The notes under the pieces: model-generated
Database searches by the model: none
What the model was told of the DNA's origin: nothing
The model's input: the letters and a program-made list of their open reading frames with translations, nothing else
Part shown: positions 17,794 to 25,920 of the stretch, piece after piece
Layout: each line of letters begins with the position of its first letter
Numbering within the stretch: the first letter of the stretch is position 1
Assembly (NCBI GenBank): GCA_929200315.1
Contig: CAKMZB010000003.1
Span: 39,658-103,657, forward strand
DNA: 64,000 nucleotides
Reading direction: 5' to 3'
Origin: an uncultured Alphaproteobacteria bacterium
Lineage (GTDB): Bacteria; Pseudomonadota; Alphaproteobacteria; Rhizobiales; Rhizobiaceae
Made by a program: the position numbers and the translations under genes

Positions 17794-19240
17794 AGAGTTC
17801 CAGCCGCCCCACCAGCATGGTGATGGCGAGGATCCATTTTGCGGCATCGTTTAGCGAACCAAAATTCCCCGTAGGGCCAATGATCGGTCCAAGACCCGGA
17901 CCCACATTGGCAATGGCTGTGGCCGCGCCGGAAAGCGCGGTGAGATTGTCCAACCCGGCAAGCGAAAGCGCAATCGCGGAGACGGCATAGGTCGCCATAT
18001 AGAGAAAGAAAAAGCTCATCACCGCGCTCGTCACATCATCGGTGATGCGGCGGCCGTTGAACTTTGCGATGAAAACCCCGTGGGGATAGAGGATCGACGC
18101 AATGTGCTGCCGCACCGTCTGCGCCAGCACCTGCACGCGGAATATCTTCATCCCGCAGGACGTCGATCCGGCGCAGCCGCCGATAAAGGTGATGAAGAAG
18201 AACAGCGTGAAAGCCGCCGGGCTCCAGGTGTCATAGCCGGTTGTTGAATAGCCCGCCCCGGTCATCACCGAGGTGACGTTGATGAAAGCGTAGCGCAGCC
18301 CCTCAAACCCGCTGCGCACGTCGTTCATGTGCTGGATCGCCCAAGCCGTGAGGATGAAAACCGCCAGCATGGCCAGGAAAACCCGCACCTGACTGTCCTT
18401 CCATAGCGGCCCGACAGAGCCCTGCATTGCCTGCACGTAGAGCAGGAACGGGAGCGAACCGATAATCATGAAGATAGCGGCAATCGTGTCGATGGCCGCG
18501 CTGTCAAACCAGCCAATCGAGAGGTCGTGTGTGGAAAAGCCACCCGTCGCCACGGTGGTCATGGCGTGAACGCTGGCATCCAACAGGTTCATGCCCGCCA
18601 GCAGATAGGCGAGCATACAAAGCGCAGTGAGGTTCAAAAAAATCAACGTCAGAAAGCCGGAAATCTGTCGCGCGCGAGGCAGGATTTTTTCAGGCGTGTC
18701 AAAGGCTTCCGCCTTAAAAAGCTGCATCCCGCCGATCTGCAACATGGGCAAAACGGCTACTGCCATGACGATAATGCCAAGCCCGCCAAGCCATTGCAGC
18801 ACCCCGCGCCAAAGCAGGATCCCCGGCGGCATATCATCCAGCCCGGTCAGCACCGTCGCGCCGGTGGTGGTAATGCCGGACATGCTTTCAAAGAACGCAT
18901 TGGTGAAGGTGCCCGTAACGCCAGACCAATAGAGCGGCAGCGCGCCGAAAGTGGAGAGGACGAGCCAGACCATCACCGTCATGATGAAGGCCTGCCGCGT
19001 CGTTAACGAACCGCCATGGCCGCGGTTGGATAAAAAGAGAAAAAGCCCCGTCGATACCGTCACCAACGAGGCGACGGCGAAGACTTTCCAGTCTTCATGA
19101 TCGAAAGCAAAGTCCACCAGGGCGGGCAGCAGCATGGTGAGGCCAAGGATCGTCAGCAGAGCCCCAACAACCAGGGCGATCGGCCTTGGATCGAGGAAGA
19201 TACGCCGCTTGCGCTGAGCGATGAGAATAGCGGTGCTCAA
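17750..19240 (-). CDS. trkH: Trk-type potassium uptake channel protein
   Basis: A 496-residue polytopic membrane protein of the TrkH/KtrB family. Selectivity-filter-like glycines appear in 'MSGITTTGATVLTG', 'HAMTTVATGGFST', 'SVMTGAGYSTTGYD' and 'SGAATAIANVGPG', one per pore repeat. It should import K+ with a TrkA regulatory subunit, not encoded here. It overlaps apaG by 4 bp (co-transcribed) and its 3' end overlaps the RND pump gene by 44 bp tail to tail. Confidence 0.94.
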   Translation of the reverse strand: MSTAILIAQRKRRIFLDPRPIALVVGALLTILGLTMLLPALVDFAFDHEDWKVFAVASLVTVSTGLFLFLSNRGHGGSLTTRQAFIMTVMVWLVLSTFGALPLYWSGVTGTFTNAFFESMSGITTTGATVLTGLDDMPPGILLWRGVLQWLGGLGIIVMAVAVLPMLQIGGMQLFKAEAFDTPEKILPRARQISGFLTLIFLNLTALCMLAYLLAGMNLLDASVHAMTTVATGGFSTHDLSIGWFDSAAIDTIAAIFMIIGSLPFLLYVQAMQGSVGPLWKDSQVRVFLAMLAVFILTAWAIQHMNDVRSGFEGLRYAFINVTSVMTGAGYSTTGYDTWSPAAFTLFFFITFIGGCAGSTSCGMKIFRVQVLAQTVRQHIASILYPHGVFIAKFNGRRITDDVTSAVMSFFFLYMATYAVSAIALSLAGLDNLTALSGAATAIANVGPGLGPIIGPTGNFGSLNDAAKWILAITMLVGRLELFTVLVMLSRRFWRS

Positions 19241-19647
19241 TTCAACCGTCCCGCCGCTCCGGGCATGTCGAGGGCAAAGGCCGGGACGATGACGTCAAAG
19301 GGTGCGCCTTCATCATCCACAAATGTGTAAAAGCCCTCCATGAACCCGGATGGTGTTCCAAGTGGGCAGAAGGACGAATAGTGGAAAACGTCCCCGGCAC
19401 CGAGCACGGGTTGCTCCCCCACCACGCCCGGACCATGGACATGCTGGCGCTTTCCAAGCGCATCCGTGATGACCCATGTGCGGTCACGCAATTGCACCTG
19501 CCGTGTGCCGTCATTTCGAATCTCGATCTCGTAGGACCAGACCCATTCCCCGCCGTCAGGCTCAGAATGCTCGCTCTCATAAATGGGCCGGACCTGCACG
19601 CTTATCTCAGCGGTGGTCTGCGCATAGGGGTAATCGTCGCTCACCAT
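19237..19647 (-). CDS. apaG: Co2+/Mg2+ efflux-associated protein ApaG
   Basis: A 136-residue all-beta protein with the family signature 'YTFVDDEGAPFDVIVPAF' near the end and 'WSYEIEIRNDGTRQVQLRDR' in the middle. In enterobacteria ApaG (CorD) is linked to cobalt/magnesium handling, but its biochemical role is not settled. It precedes and overlaps trkH. It diverges from the phosphatidyltransferase gene at 19728. Confidence 0.93.
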   Translation of the reverse strand: MVSDDYPYAQTTAEISVQVRPIYESEHSEPDGGEWVWSYEIEIRNDGTRQVQLRDRTWVITDALGKRQHVHGPGVVGEQPVLGAGDVFHYSSFCPLGTPSGFMEGFYTFVDDEGAPFDVIVPAFALDMPGAAGRLN

Positions 19648-19727
19648 GTTTTACCCAAACGCCACAAGGGGCTAGACGGGTGGACAGGATAGGCCGCTCT
19701 TGACGGCGAAACAATCAGGAACAGGCG

Positions 19728-20342
19728 ATGCTCGACAACAGGGTGCGCTCCATCATTGACCCGGCGCTCAACGCAATCGCCCGCAATCTGGCGCGCGCGG
19801 GGGTGAGCGCGGATGGCGTGACTTGGACAGGCTTCCTGCTCGGCCTCACCGCAGCGTTTGCTATTGCGCAAGGCTGGTTCCTCACCGGAGCGGCTGTGCT
19901 GCTGCTTTCACGCCTCTGCGATGGCCTCGACGGCGCGGTGGCGCGGGAAAGCACGAGTGGTGGGAGCGACCTTGGCGGCTTCCTCGACATCGTCCTCGAC
20001 TTTGCCTTTTACGGCGCAATACCCTTCGCCTTCATCCTCACAGACCCAGCAACCAACGCCGTCGCGGGTGGAGCTTTGTTGCTCACGTTCTATGTGAACG
20101 GGGCGAGCTTTCTGACTTTCGCATTGATGGCAGAAAAGCGCGGCATCGACCCTGATGCACGCGGCTCCAAAGCGTTGCTCTACACTGCGGGCCTCGCAGA
20201 GGGCACAGAGACGATTGCTGTTTTCCTGGCGATGTGCCTTTTCCCCGCCTGGTTCGTGCCCCTGGCCTGGGCCTTCGCAGCTATCACCGTGGTAACCACG
20301 GCGACACGGTTCGTGCTCGCCTATCGCACGTTCAAAGACTGA
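19728..20342 (+). CDS. CDP-alcohol phosphatidyltransferase family protein
   Basis: A 204-residue integral membrane enzyme. The catalytic motif D-G-x2-A-R-x8-G-x3-D-x3-D is intact at 'CDGLDGAVARES' followed by 'DLGGFLDIVLDF' (about residues 65-90). It should swap CMP for an alcohol on CDP-diacylglycerol or a similar donor; the acceptor cannot be read from sequence. The start has AGGCG ahead of ATG 19728. It ends tail to tail with the NlpC/P60 gene (11-bp overlap). Confidence 0.88.
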   Translation: MLDNRVRSIIDPALNAIARNLARAGVSADGVTWTGFLLGLTAAFAIAQGWFLTGAAVLLLSRLCDGLDGAVARESTSGGSDLGGFLDIVLDFAFYGAIPFAFILTDPATNAVAGGALLLTFYVNGASFLTFALMAEKRGIDPDARGSKALLYTAGLAEGTETIAVFLAMCLFPAWFVPLAWAFAAITVVTTATRFVLAYRTFKD

Positions 20343-21189
20343 CCCGGCGGTAACCTGTCGGCTCGCCATAGAGATAAGCGATCCGCGCCACAGCATCTGC
20401 CAGCGGTTCGCGGGAGACGAGATTGGTGTGACCGTTGGCGTGGAGCAGCGTTGTTGCATCTTCCACAATGCCGACATGCCCTTTCCAGAACACGCAGTCA
20501 CCGCGCTGGAGAGATGAGCCGTCGATTGGCTCGCCGAGCCTGTTCGCCTGCATGTCGCTGTCGCGCGGCACGGCTTTGCCCGCCATGCGCAGAGCAAGAG
20601 CTACGAGACCAGAACAGTCCACCCCCTCCCCCGACATACCGCCCCAGAGATAAGGCGTGTTTAAAAATTTCGCCGCCGTGCCAACCCAGTCAGGCTCCAC
20701 CTGATCGAGCGGCGCGACGTGCCCGGCGACGACGAAGCGTCCGCCAGCAAGTTCGGCATAGAGCGTGTTGCGTGTCTCTCGGGAACCGGCCACCGCCAGC
20801 GCCGCGCCCATTGAAATGGTGGCGACGGGCGGTGTTTTCAGGTCCGCCTGACGGTAAAGGAAGGTGCGTTGCGCAGTAACGTGATGAGTTGCAGCAGCGG
20901 CGCGAAAACCAATGGCGCTGGTTGGCGCATAGCCAACGTAACCGTCCCGCTCCGCCTGGAGCCAAGCCCAACCGTCACGTTGCTCAAAAACACGCGCCAA
21001 ATCCCCCATCAGCAATTGCGTGTCTGTCCCCGCCCCGCGGGAGGGACGCGGCTTGAGATCAACCAGCGGCGAGCGGACGACGAAGGGGCGGCCCTCAACA
21101 AATTCGGCAGCCTCGACTTTACCTTCCAAAGCAATGTCGGCGAGGTCTTCGCGGTAAGCGTGAAGGCGGCGATCAAGTTGCTCAGCCAT
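20332..21189 (-). CDS. NlpC/P60 endopeptidase with SH3 domains
   Basis: A 285-residue C40 cysteine peptidase. Two N-terminal SH3-like segments (about 20-160, e.g. 'DGWAWLQAERDGYVGY') precede the catalytic domain, where 'GVDCSGLVALALRMAG' holds the Cys and 'GHVGIVEDATTLLHANGHTN' the His region. Proteins of this layout cut D-glutamyl-diaminopimelate bonds in murein peptides. No signal peptide is seen, so it probably recycles peptides inside the cell, matching its coupling (8-bp overlap) to an aminopeptidase. The ATG at 21189 removes a spurious 43-residue basic leader. Confidence 0.88.
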   Translation of the reverse strand: MAEQLDRRLHAYREDLADIALEGKVEAAEFVEGRPFVVRSPLVDLKPRPSRGAGTDTQLLMGDLARVFEQRDGWAWLQAERDGYVGYAPTSAIGFRAAAATHHVTAQRTFLYRQADLKTPPVATISMGAALAVAGSRETRNTLYAELAGGRFVVAGHVAPLDQVEPDWVGTAAKFLNTPYLWGGMSGEGVDCSGLVALALRMAGKAVPRDSDMQANRLGEPIDGSSLQRGDCVFWKGHVGIVEDATTLLHANGHTNLVSREPLADAVARIAYLYGEPTGYRRVSL

Positions 21190-22537
21190 GGCGCTGTTCC
21201 AGAAACGCGTAAAGTGCGCGGATCGCCTGGGCTTCACCACCAACCGGGGCGTGAGGCTTCGCCTTTGGCACCCAGCCAAAAATATCAAAATGCGCCCAGG
21301 TTCCCGCTTTCTCGACAAACTTCTGCAGGAAGAGCGCGGCGGTGACGGAGCCAGCGAACGCGCCGCTGGAAATATGGTTCACATCGGCCACCTGGGAATC
21401 CAGCATCGAACGGTAACCAGGCCAGAGCGGCATCCGCCAGAGCGGGTCAGCTTCCTCGGTGGCCTTAGCGGAGAGCGCATCAGCAAAGGTGTCATCGTCG
21501 GTGTAGAACGGCATGACCTCCGGCCCCAACGCCACCCGCGCTGCGCCGGTGAGCGTTGCCATGTCGATGAGCAGATGCGGCGCTTCCTCGTCCGCCAGCG
21601 CCAGACAATCCCCCAGTACGAGGCGGCCTTCGGCATCCGTGTTGCCAATCTCCACGGTGATACCCTTGCGGCTTTGCAGAATGTCTCCAGGACGGAAGGC
21701 GTTGCCGGAGATCGCGTTCTCCACTGCGCCAACGATGACGCGCAGCCGCACATTCAGCTTGGCGGACATGATGGCATGGGCCAGCGCCATGACATTTGCT
21801 GCCCCGCCCATATCCTTCTTCATCAATGCCATGGAGGAGCCAGGTTTGATGTTGAGCCCACCGGTATCAAACGTCACACCCTTGCCGACCAGCGTGACAC
21901 GAGGGGCATCAGCCTTGCCCCAAACCATGTCCAGCACACGCGGCGCATCGCTGCTCGCGCGACCAACCGCGTGGACCATGGGGAAGCTGTCGATGAGCGC
22001 ATCGCCCGTGGTGACGCAAACCTCCGCTCCATGTTCTGCGCCAAGGCGGCGGAAAGCCTCTTCAAGCGCACCCGGTCCCATATCGTTGGCAGGAATGTTG
22101 ATGAGATCGCGGGCCATGTAGACCATCTCGACAAGGCGCTGCGTGCGTGTGTCGACGTTACCTGCAAGCCGTGGCTGCTCATCCTCCGCCTTGCGATAGC
22201 GCTGAAACCGGTAAGCCCCCATGGCAAAAGCAAGATGTGCAGCGTCGGGCGCATCATCGGGCAGCGTGTAAGTGCCGGCTGGCAGCTTTTTTGCCAGACC
22301 GCCCAGGCCAAGCGGATGCGGCTCCTTGCCCAGCCCAGCAAGCACCCTCACCGCAGCGCCATTCCCATCCGGCACCAGGCAGACTTCTCCGCCCTTGCCC
22401 GAGAAACCATTCGCTTTCGCCCAGGCCTGGGTCGCTTCATCCAGAGTTTTCAGATCATCAGGCGAGAGAAATTTCAGCACCACCGCGGCCGCATCATCGC
22501 CAGCAAAGGGGGCCTTGGGATCTGTTTCGAAATACAT
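21182..22537 (-). CDS. leucyl aminopeptidase family protein (M17)
   Basis: A 451-residue dizinc aminopeptidase that removes N-terminal residues from peptides. Metal and active-site regions are clear: 'VGKGVTFDTGGLNIKPG' with Lys and Asp, 'KKDMGGAANV', and the family signature 'NTDAEGRLVLGD'. Start chosen at ATG 22537 ('MYFETDPKAP'); the upstream extension is Arg/Ser-rich. It is translated just ahead of the NlpC/P60 gene, so the two likely finish degradation of wall or cytosolic peptides together. Confidence 0.92.
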   Translation of the reverse strand: MYFETDPKAPFAGDDAAAVVLKFLSPDDLKTLDEATQAWAKANGFSGKGGEVCLVPDGNGAAVRVLAGLGKEPHPLGLGGLAKKLPAGTYTLPDDAPDAAHLAFAMGAYRFQRYRKAEDEQPRLAGNVDTRTQRLVEMVYMARDLINIPANDMGPGALEEAFRRLGAEHGAEVCVTTGDALIDSFPMVHAVGRASSDAPRVLDMVWGKADAPRVTLVGKGVTFDTGGLNIKPGSSMALMKKDMGGAANVMALAHAIMSAKLNVRLRVIVGAVENAISGNAFRPGDILQSRKGITVEIGNTDAEGRLVLGDCLALADEEAPHLLIDMATLTGAARVALGPEVMPFYTDDDTFADALSAKATEEADPLWRMPLWPGYRSMLDSQVADVNHISSGAFAGSVTAALFLQKFVEKAGTWAHFDIFGWVPKAKPHAPVGGEAQAIRALYAFLEQRHG

Positions 22538-22575
22538 GGGCCGGACGGTCCTTTGCGTAGCGTTTGATGAGCGTC

Positions 22576-22615
22576 TTAACACTCTATTAGGGTTAACGTT
22601 CCGTTAGGGTTAACG
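22576..22615. promoter_or_regulatory. tandem TTAGGGTTAACG motif, possible CtrA-type site
   Basis: The 12-mer TTAGGGTTAACG occurs twice, 17 bp apart. Read together with the TTAAC before it, the stretch holds two TTAA-N7-TTAG units (22576-22590 and 22593-22607), close to the TTAA-N7-TTAA consensus of the alphaproteobacterial cell-cycle regulator CtrA. It lies between the divergent aminopeptidase and TadD-like genes. CtrA binding is an inference; the repeat itself is plain to see. Confidence 0.4.
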
Positions 22616-22671
22616 GAATATCACCAAAGCCGAAAATACCGCCCGTAAGGGGCGCGACACCGGGCTTTGGC

Positions 22672-23433
22672 ATGGCAAACACTTTCACCCGCTTCGCAGT
22701 TGCAACAACCCTTGGTCTCGCGCTCGCCCTTGGCGGCTGCGCCAAGGACAAGACGACCACCGGCTCGGTTCCTGCAAAGTCTGCATCAAGCGCTAACAAA
22801 GCCAGCCCCAAAACCGCCAAGGCCCCCTTTGATCTCAACAAAGAGCTGGCTCGCGCCACCACCTTGCGCGGCAATGGGCGCAACAAGGAAGCGGTTCTTG
22901 TTCTGGCCAAACTCACCAGGAAACGGCCAAACGATTCTAAGGTGCTCTCAGCTTACGGCAAGGCTCTCGCCAGCTCAGGGCAGTTCGCCAAGGCACTTGT
23001 CGTGGTTGAAAAGGCGCAAGCCAAAGGCGCGCGGGACTGGCGGCTCCATTCTACCAAGGGCGTGATTCACGACCAATTGGCCCAACCGCAAAAGGCGCGT
23101 CTTGCCTATAGCGAAGCGCTGAAAATACGCCCCGGCGACCCATCGATCCTCTCTAATCTCGCCATGTCACACATGATGTCTGGCGAGTTGGCGCAGGCGG
23201 AAACCCATCTGCGCAAGGCGGTAAACCGCCCCAGCGCTGACCGCCGTGTGCGGCAGAACCTCGCCTTCGTCATCGGCCTGCAGGGCCGGGTTAAGGAGGC
23301 CGAATCCGTTGCCGCCAGAAATGTCAGCGAAAGCCAGGGCCGCGCAAACGTGAAATTGCTGCGCCAGATGCTCGCCGAACAGGGCGCGCTTGTGAGTGAA
23401 AGCCGTCCCGTCGTTCCAGCAACGTCCGGCTAG
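22672..23433 (+). CDS. TadD-like TPR lipoprotein (Flp pilus assembly)
   Basis: The 253-residue protein has a lipoprotein signal ending 'LALALGGC', a Ser/Lys/Ala-rich linker, and TPR repeats such as 'GNGRNKEAVLVLAKLTRKRP' and 'PQKARLAYSEALKIRPGDPS'. This plan and length fit TadD, a lipoprotein of the tight-adherence pilus. A prepilin peptidase and a Flp pilin lie 1-2 kb away, which supports the call, but the rest of the tad locus is not in the window. Its stop overlaps that of the convergent nitronate monooxygenase. Confidence 0.75.
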   Translation: MANTFTRFAVATTLGLALALGGCAKDKTTTGSVPAKSASSANKASPKTAKAPFDLNKELARATTLRGNGRNKEAVLVLAKLTRKRPNDSKVLSAYGKALASSGQFAKALVVVEKAQAKGARDWRLHSTKGVIHDQLAQPQKARLAYSEALKIRPGDPSILSNLAMSHMMSGELAQAETHLRKAVNRPSADRRVRQNLAFVIGLQGRVKEAESVAARNVSESQGRANVKLLRQMLAEQGALVSESRPVVPATSG

Positions 23434-24419
23434 CGCGTCAGCTTGGGGCCCTTGTGGCCCAGCAAGTCTGCCGCCTCACCCACCATTCTCTCGATAATTT
23501 TTTCGGCTGGCTGAACGTCGTCGATCAACCCCACGGCCTCACCGACAAAAGTGTTGGCCGTGGTCACATCCCCCGCCTGCCAGGCCGTCTTCCACCGTTC
23601 TGCTTCGCTTTCGGCAACCGCGAGAAGGCCGTCTATGTCGTCATGCCAGCGTTCCGTGAACGCATTTTTCAGCACACTCGCCGTGTAGCGTTGTGGCCAT
23701 TTGAGTTGGCGGGCAATGTCCATGACACTGGAACGGATTGTGTCATCCCCGCTTGCGCCCCTTGCCGCCTCAAGCATAGCCGGATGGACAAGGGCCTCTT
23801 CACTCGCCCAGAGGCGTGAACCGACAACCACACCATCCGCTCCCAGCATCAAAGCCGCCGCCAGGCCCCGCCCATCGGCAATGCCACCTGCAGCGCAAAG
23901 CAGAACATCGGGGTGGCTGCGGGCCAAATGATCAGCCACTTCCGGCACGATGGTCATGGTCGCGCGGCTCTCTCCATGCCCACCGGCCTCAGCCCCCTGC
24001 GCAACGATAATCGCCGCGCCGCAATCGGCTGCGTTCATGGCATCGCGCAAGGTCTGCACCTGGCAAACAAGCGGCACGTCGGCGTCATGAATGGCAGGCG
24101 CGAAAACGGACGGATCGCCGAAAGAGAGGAAGAGCATCGCAGGTTTGCGCTCAAGCACATTGGCAAGAATACCCGGATCGCGCTCCATCGCCTGCTCCAG
24201 GTTCCAGGTGATGAACCCTACTCCGACCCGCTCATTGCCGACAGCAGCCATCTGCTCCTCAATCCAGACCGGGTCGCCATAAGCTCCGCCAATAAGACCA
24301 AGCCCTCCGGCCCGTGTAACAGAACTGGCCAACCGTCCGCCCCCGGCAAAGGCCATGGGGGCTGAGAGGATCGGATGGTCGATCCGCAGATGTTGTGTAA
24401 GGCGCGTGGTGAGGGGCAT
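23430..24419 (-). CDS. nitronate monooxygenase family flavoprotein
   Basis: A 329-residue FMN-dependent TIM barrel of the 2-nitropropane dioxygenase family. Typical features are 'HPILSAPMAFAGGGRLA' at the N-terminus, 'IIVAQGAEAGGHGES' with the catalytic His, and the phosphate-binding 'AAGGIADGRGLAAALMLGAD'. It oxidises alkyl nitronates such as propionate 3-nitronate, or acts as a related flavin enzyme. ATG 24419 is the family-like start. It sits between two pilus genes without obvious functional connection. Confidence 0.88.
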   Translation of the reverse strand: MPLTTRLTQHLRIDHPILSAPMAFAGGGRLASSVTRAGGLGLIGGAYGDPVWIEEQMAAVGNERVGVGFITWNLEQAMERDPGILANVLERKPAMLFLSFGDPSVFAPAIHDADVPLVCQVQTLRDAMNAADCGAAIIVAQGAEAGGHGESRATMTIVPEVADHLARSHPDVLLCAAGGIADGRGLAAALMLGADGVVVGSRLWASEEALVHPAMLEAARGASGDDTIRSSVMDIARQLKWPQRYTASVLKNAFTERWHDDIDGLLAVAESEAERWKTAWQAGDVTTANTFVGEAVGLIDDVQPAEKIIERMVGEAADLLGHKGPKLTR

Positions 24420-24473
24420 GCGGGACTCAGTCTGGGCTGCTTTCGCCCATCCTGCGCCAACGCAGCGCCGCAA

Positions 24474-25028
24474 TCAAAGGGCCGAAAAACTCCCACCGCC
24501 CATCACCGCAATCCACGGTGAAGCAGAAAACAGGATGAGCGCGGCTGGCCCAAGCGCCAAACCATACGGCACGCCCTCTCCGGCATTCGCCAGCCGGGCA
24601 AGCCATGGCAGGCGTTCCAGCCGCGGCGGTAAGGGCATTTGACGCAAGGTCAGGATGGCGAGCGTAAGACCGCCGCCCAGGATCGCGCCGAGACCGATAT
24701 AGGCAAGCACCTGTGAGGGGCCGAACCAGAGGGCGGAGACGGCGAGGAGTTTGGCATCCCCCGCACCCATCCAACCGCGCGCAAAGGCAAGAAGACCAAA
24801 AAGCAGCACAGCAAAACCGACCCCGGCATGGGCAGCGACATCACCAAGGCTCATCTGTGCGGCAAAAGCCGCCACGCCAAAGGCTCCGACGAGAGCCAGA
24901 ACCAGCATATTGGGAATACGGTAAGTGAGCAGGTCGAAGACGGCGGCAAAGACCATTGCGGCGGGGAAGATGGTCAGCACCACCACCACCAGCATGTCCT
25001 GCGCGCCAAGGCCGCCGTCCACAAACAC
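24474..25028 (-). CDS. cpaA: prepilin peptidase (CpaA/TadV, A24 family)
   Basis: A 184-residue membrane aspartic peptidase that processes Flp-type prepilins. The two catalytic aspartates are in 'AVFDLLTYRIPN' and 'GAGDAKLLA', and about five hydrophobic helices surround them. It lies 4 bp after the Flp pilin gene, its obvious substrate. Confidence 0.92.
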   Translation of the reverse strand: MFVDGGLGAQDMLVVVVLTIFPAAMVFAAVFDLLTYRIPNMLVLALVGAFGVAAFAAQMSLGDVAAHAGVGFAVLLFGLLAFARGWMGAGDAKLLAVSALWFGPSQVLAYIGLGAILGGGLTLAILTLRQMPLPPRLERLPWLARLANAGEGVPYGLALGPAALILFSASPWIAVMGGGSFSAL

Positions 25029-25032
25029 TGGC

Positions 25033-25194
25033 CTAGCTCGTCAGGTAACCGGCTTTGGTGAAGGACACGGAGAGCTTGGTGCCAACTGCGGTGAACATGG
25101 TCAGCGCTGCGATGGAGATGAGGGCGACCAGCATACCGTATTCGATGGCGGTGCTGCCGGACTCGTCCTTGAGAAAGCGGGCGATGGTTTTCAT
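25033..25194 (-). CDS. Flp family type IVb pilin
   Basis: A 53-residue prepilin. The short basic leader ('MKTIARFLKDESG') is followed by the processing region 'STAIEYGMLVALISIAAL', with the conserved Glu-Tyr of Flp pilins and a single hydrophobic helix. The prepilin peptidase gene follows after 4 bp. The ATG at 25194 is preceded by GGAGCC at about 7 bp. It would be the major subunit of an adhesive pilus. Confidence 0.92.
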   Translation of the reverse strand: MKTIARFLKDESGSTAIEYGMLVALISIAALTMFTAVGTKLSVSFTKAGYLTS

Positions 25195-25326
25195 GGAAAC
25201 AGGCTCCTGAAAGAGATGCTTTGTGTCGGAGTTCTCTCCGATCCTGCCGCCATTCTAAGCGCTGCTCCCAAAGCCCGCTTTAAGGAACGTGCTTAACAAA
25301 CCCTCATCAAAACCGGCTTCACATCT

Positions 25327-25920
25327 CTAGCGGCCGAGCAGACCGAAGGAACCCATAACGCCTTCATAGATGAAGGAAGAGCCCACATAGATTGCAATGC
25401 AAAGGCCGATACACAGGCCGAGCCGCAAATGCAGTGTGTCGCGCAGGATCCGGGCTGAACCAAGGATCATAAAAAGGGTCAAGCCAAAGAAAATCGCCAT
25501 CAGCGCAAAACGGGCGCTGCTTTCCCCGGGCAAAGCGACGAGGATCAAAGTGAGGGGCCAGAACACGGCGCCGAAGATCAATGTGCCCCAATTGCTCGCG
25601 GTAACGGCTGCCTTGAACCGTGCATCGAGGGGCGGGCGGCGGCATATGAGAACGAGGGCAAAAAAGCCCGTGCAATAGGCACAGATGTAAGCAACGACGT
25701 AACCTACCACCCCTACCAGCCGTCCGATCTCGGCATCATTGGAGGCGTTGATGAAGTCGATGATGGTGAGGTCCAGCAACAAAATGATGAACACGCCAAG
25801 GAATGAAACCTTGAACGCGGCGTCAGACCCATCAAGACGGGCAAGGCCCTTCCCGGGTTCATCGCCACGGCCAAGGATCATCTGCGTGACGGCCAAAAGT
25901 TGTCCGTCGAGCCAGTTCAT
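25327..25920 (-). CDS. hypothetical membrane protein
   Basis: A 197-residue protein with about five hydrophobic helices (around 38-56, 68-92, 110-130, 138-155 and 168-190) and the conserved-looking 'LARLDGSDAAFKVSFLG' near the front. It starts 4 bp inside the end of dapE (ATGA), so it is co-translated with it. The layout recalls Yip1/DUF-type small membrane proteins, but I do not recognise a family with confidence. Confidence 0.75.
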   Translation of the reverse strand: MNWLDGQLLAVTQMILGRGDEPGKGLARLDGSDAAFKVSFLGVFIILLLDLTIIDFINASNDAEIGRLVGVVGYVVAYICAYCTGFFALVLICRRPPLDARFKAAVTASNWGTLIFGAVFWPLTLILVALPGESSARFALMAIFFGLTLFMILGSARILRDTLHLRLGLCIGLCIAIYVGSSFIYEGVMGSFGLLGR

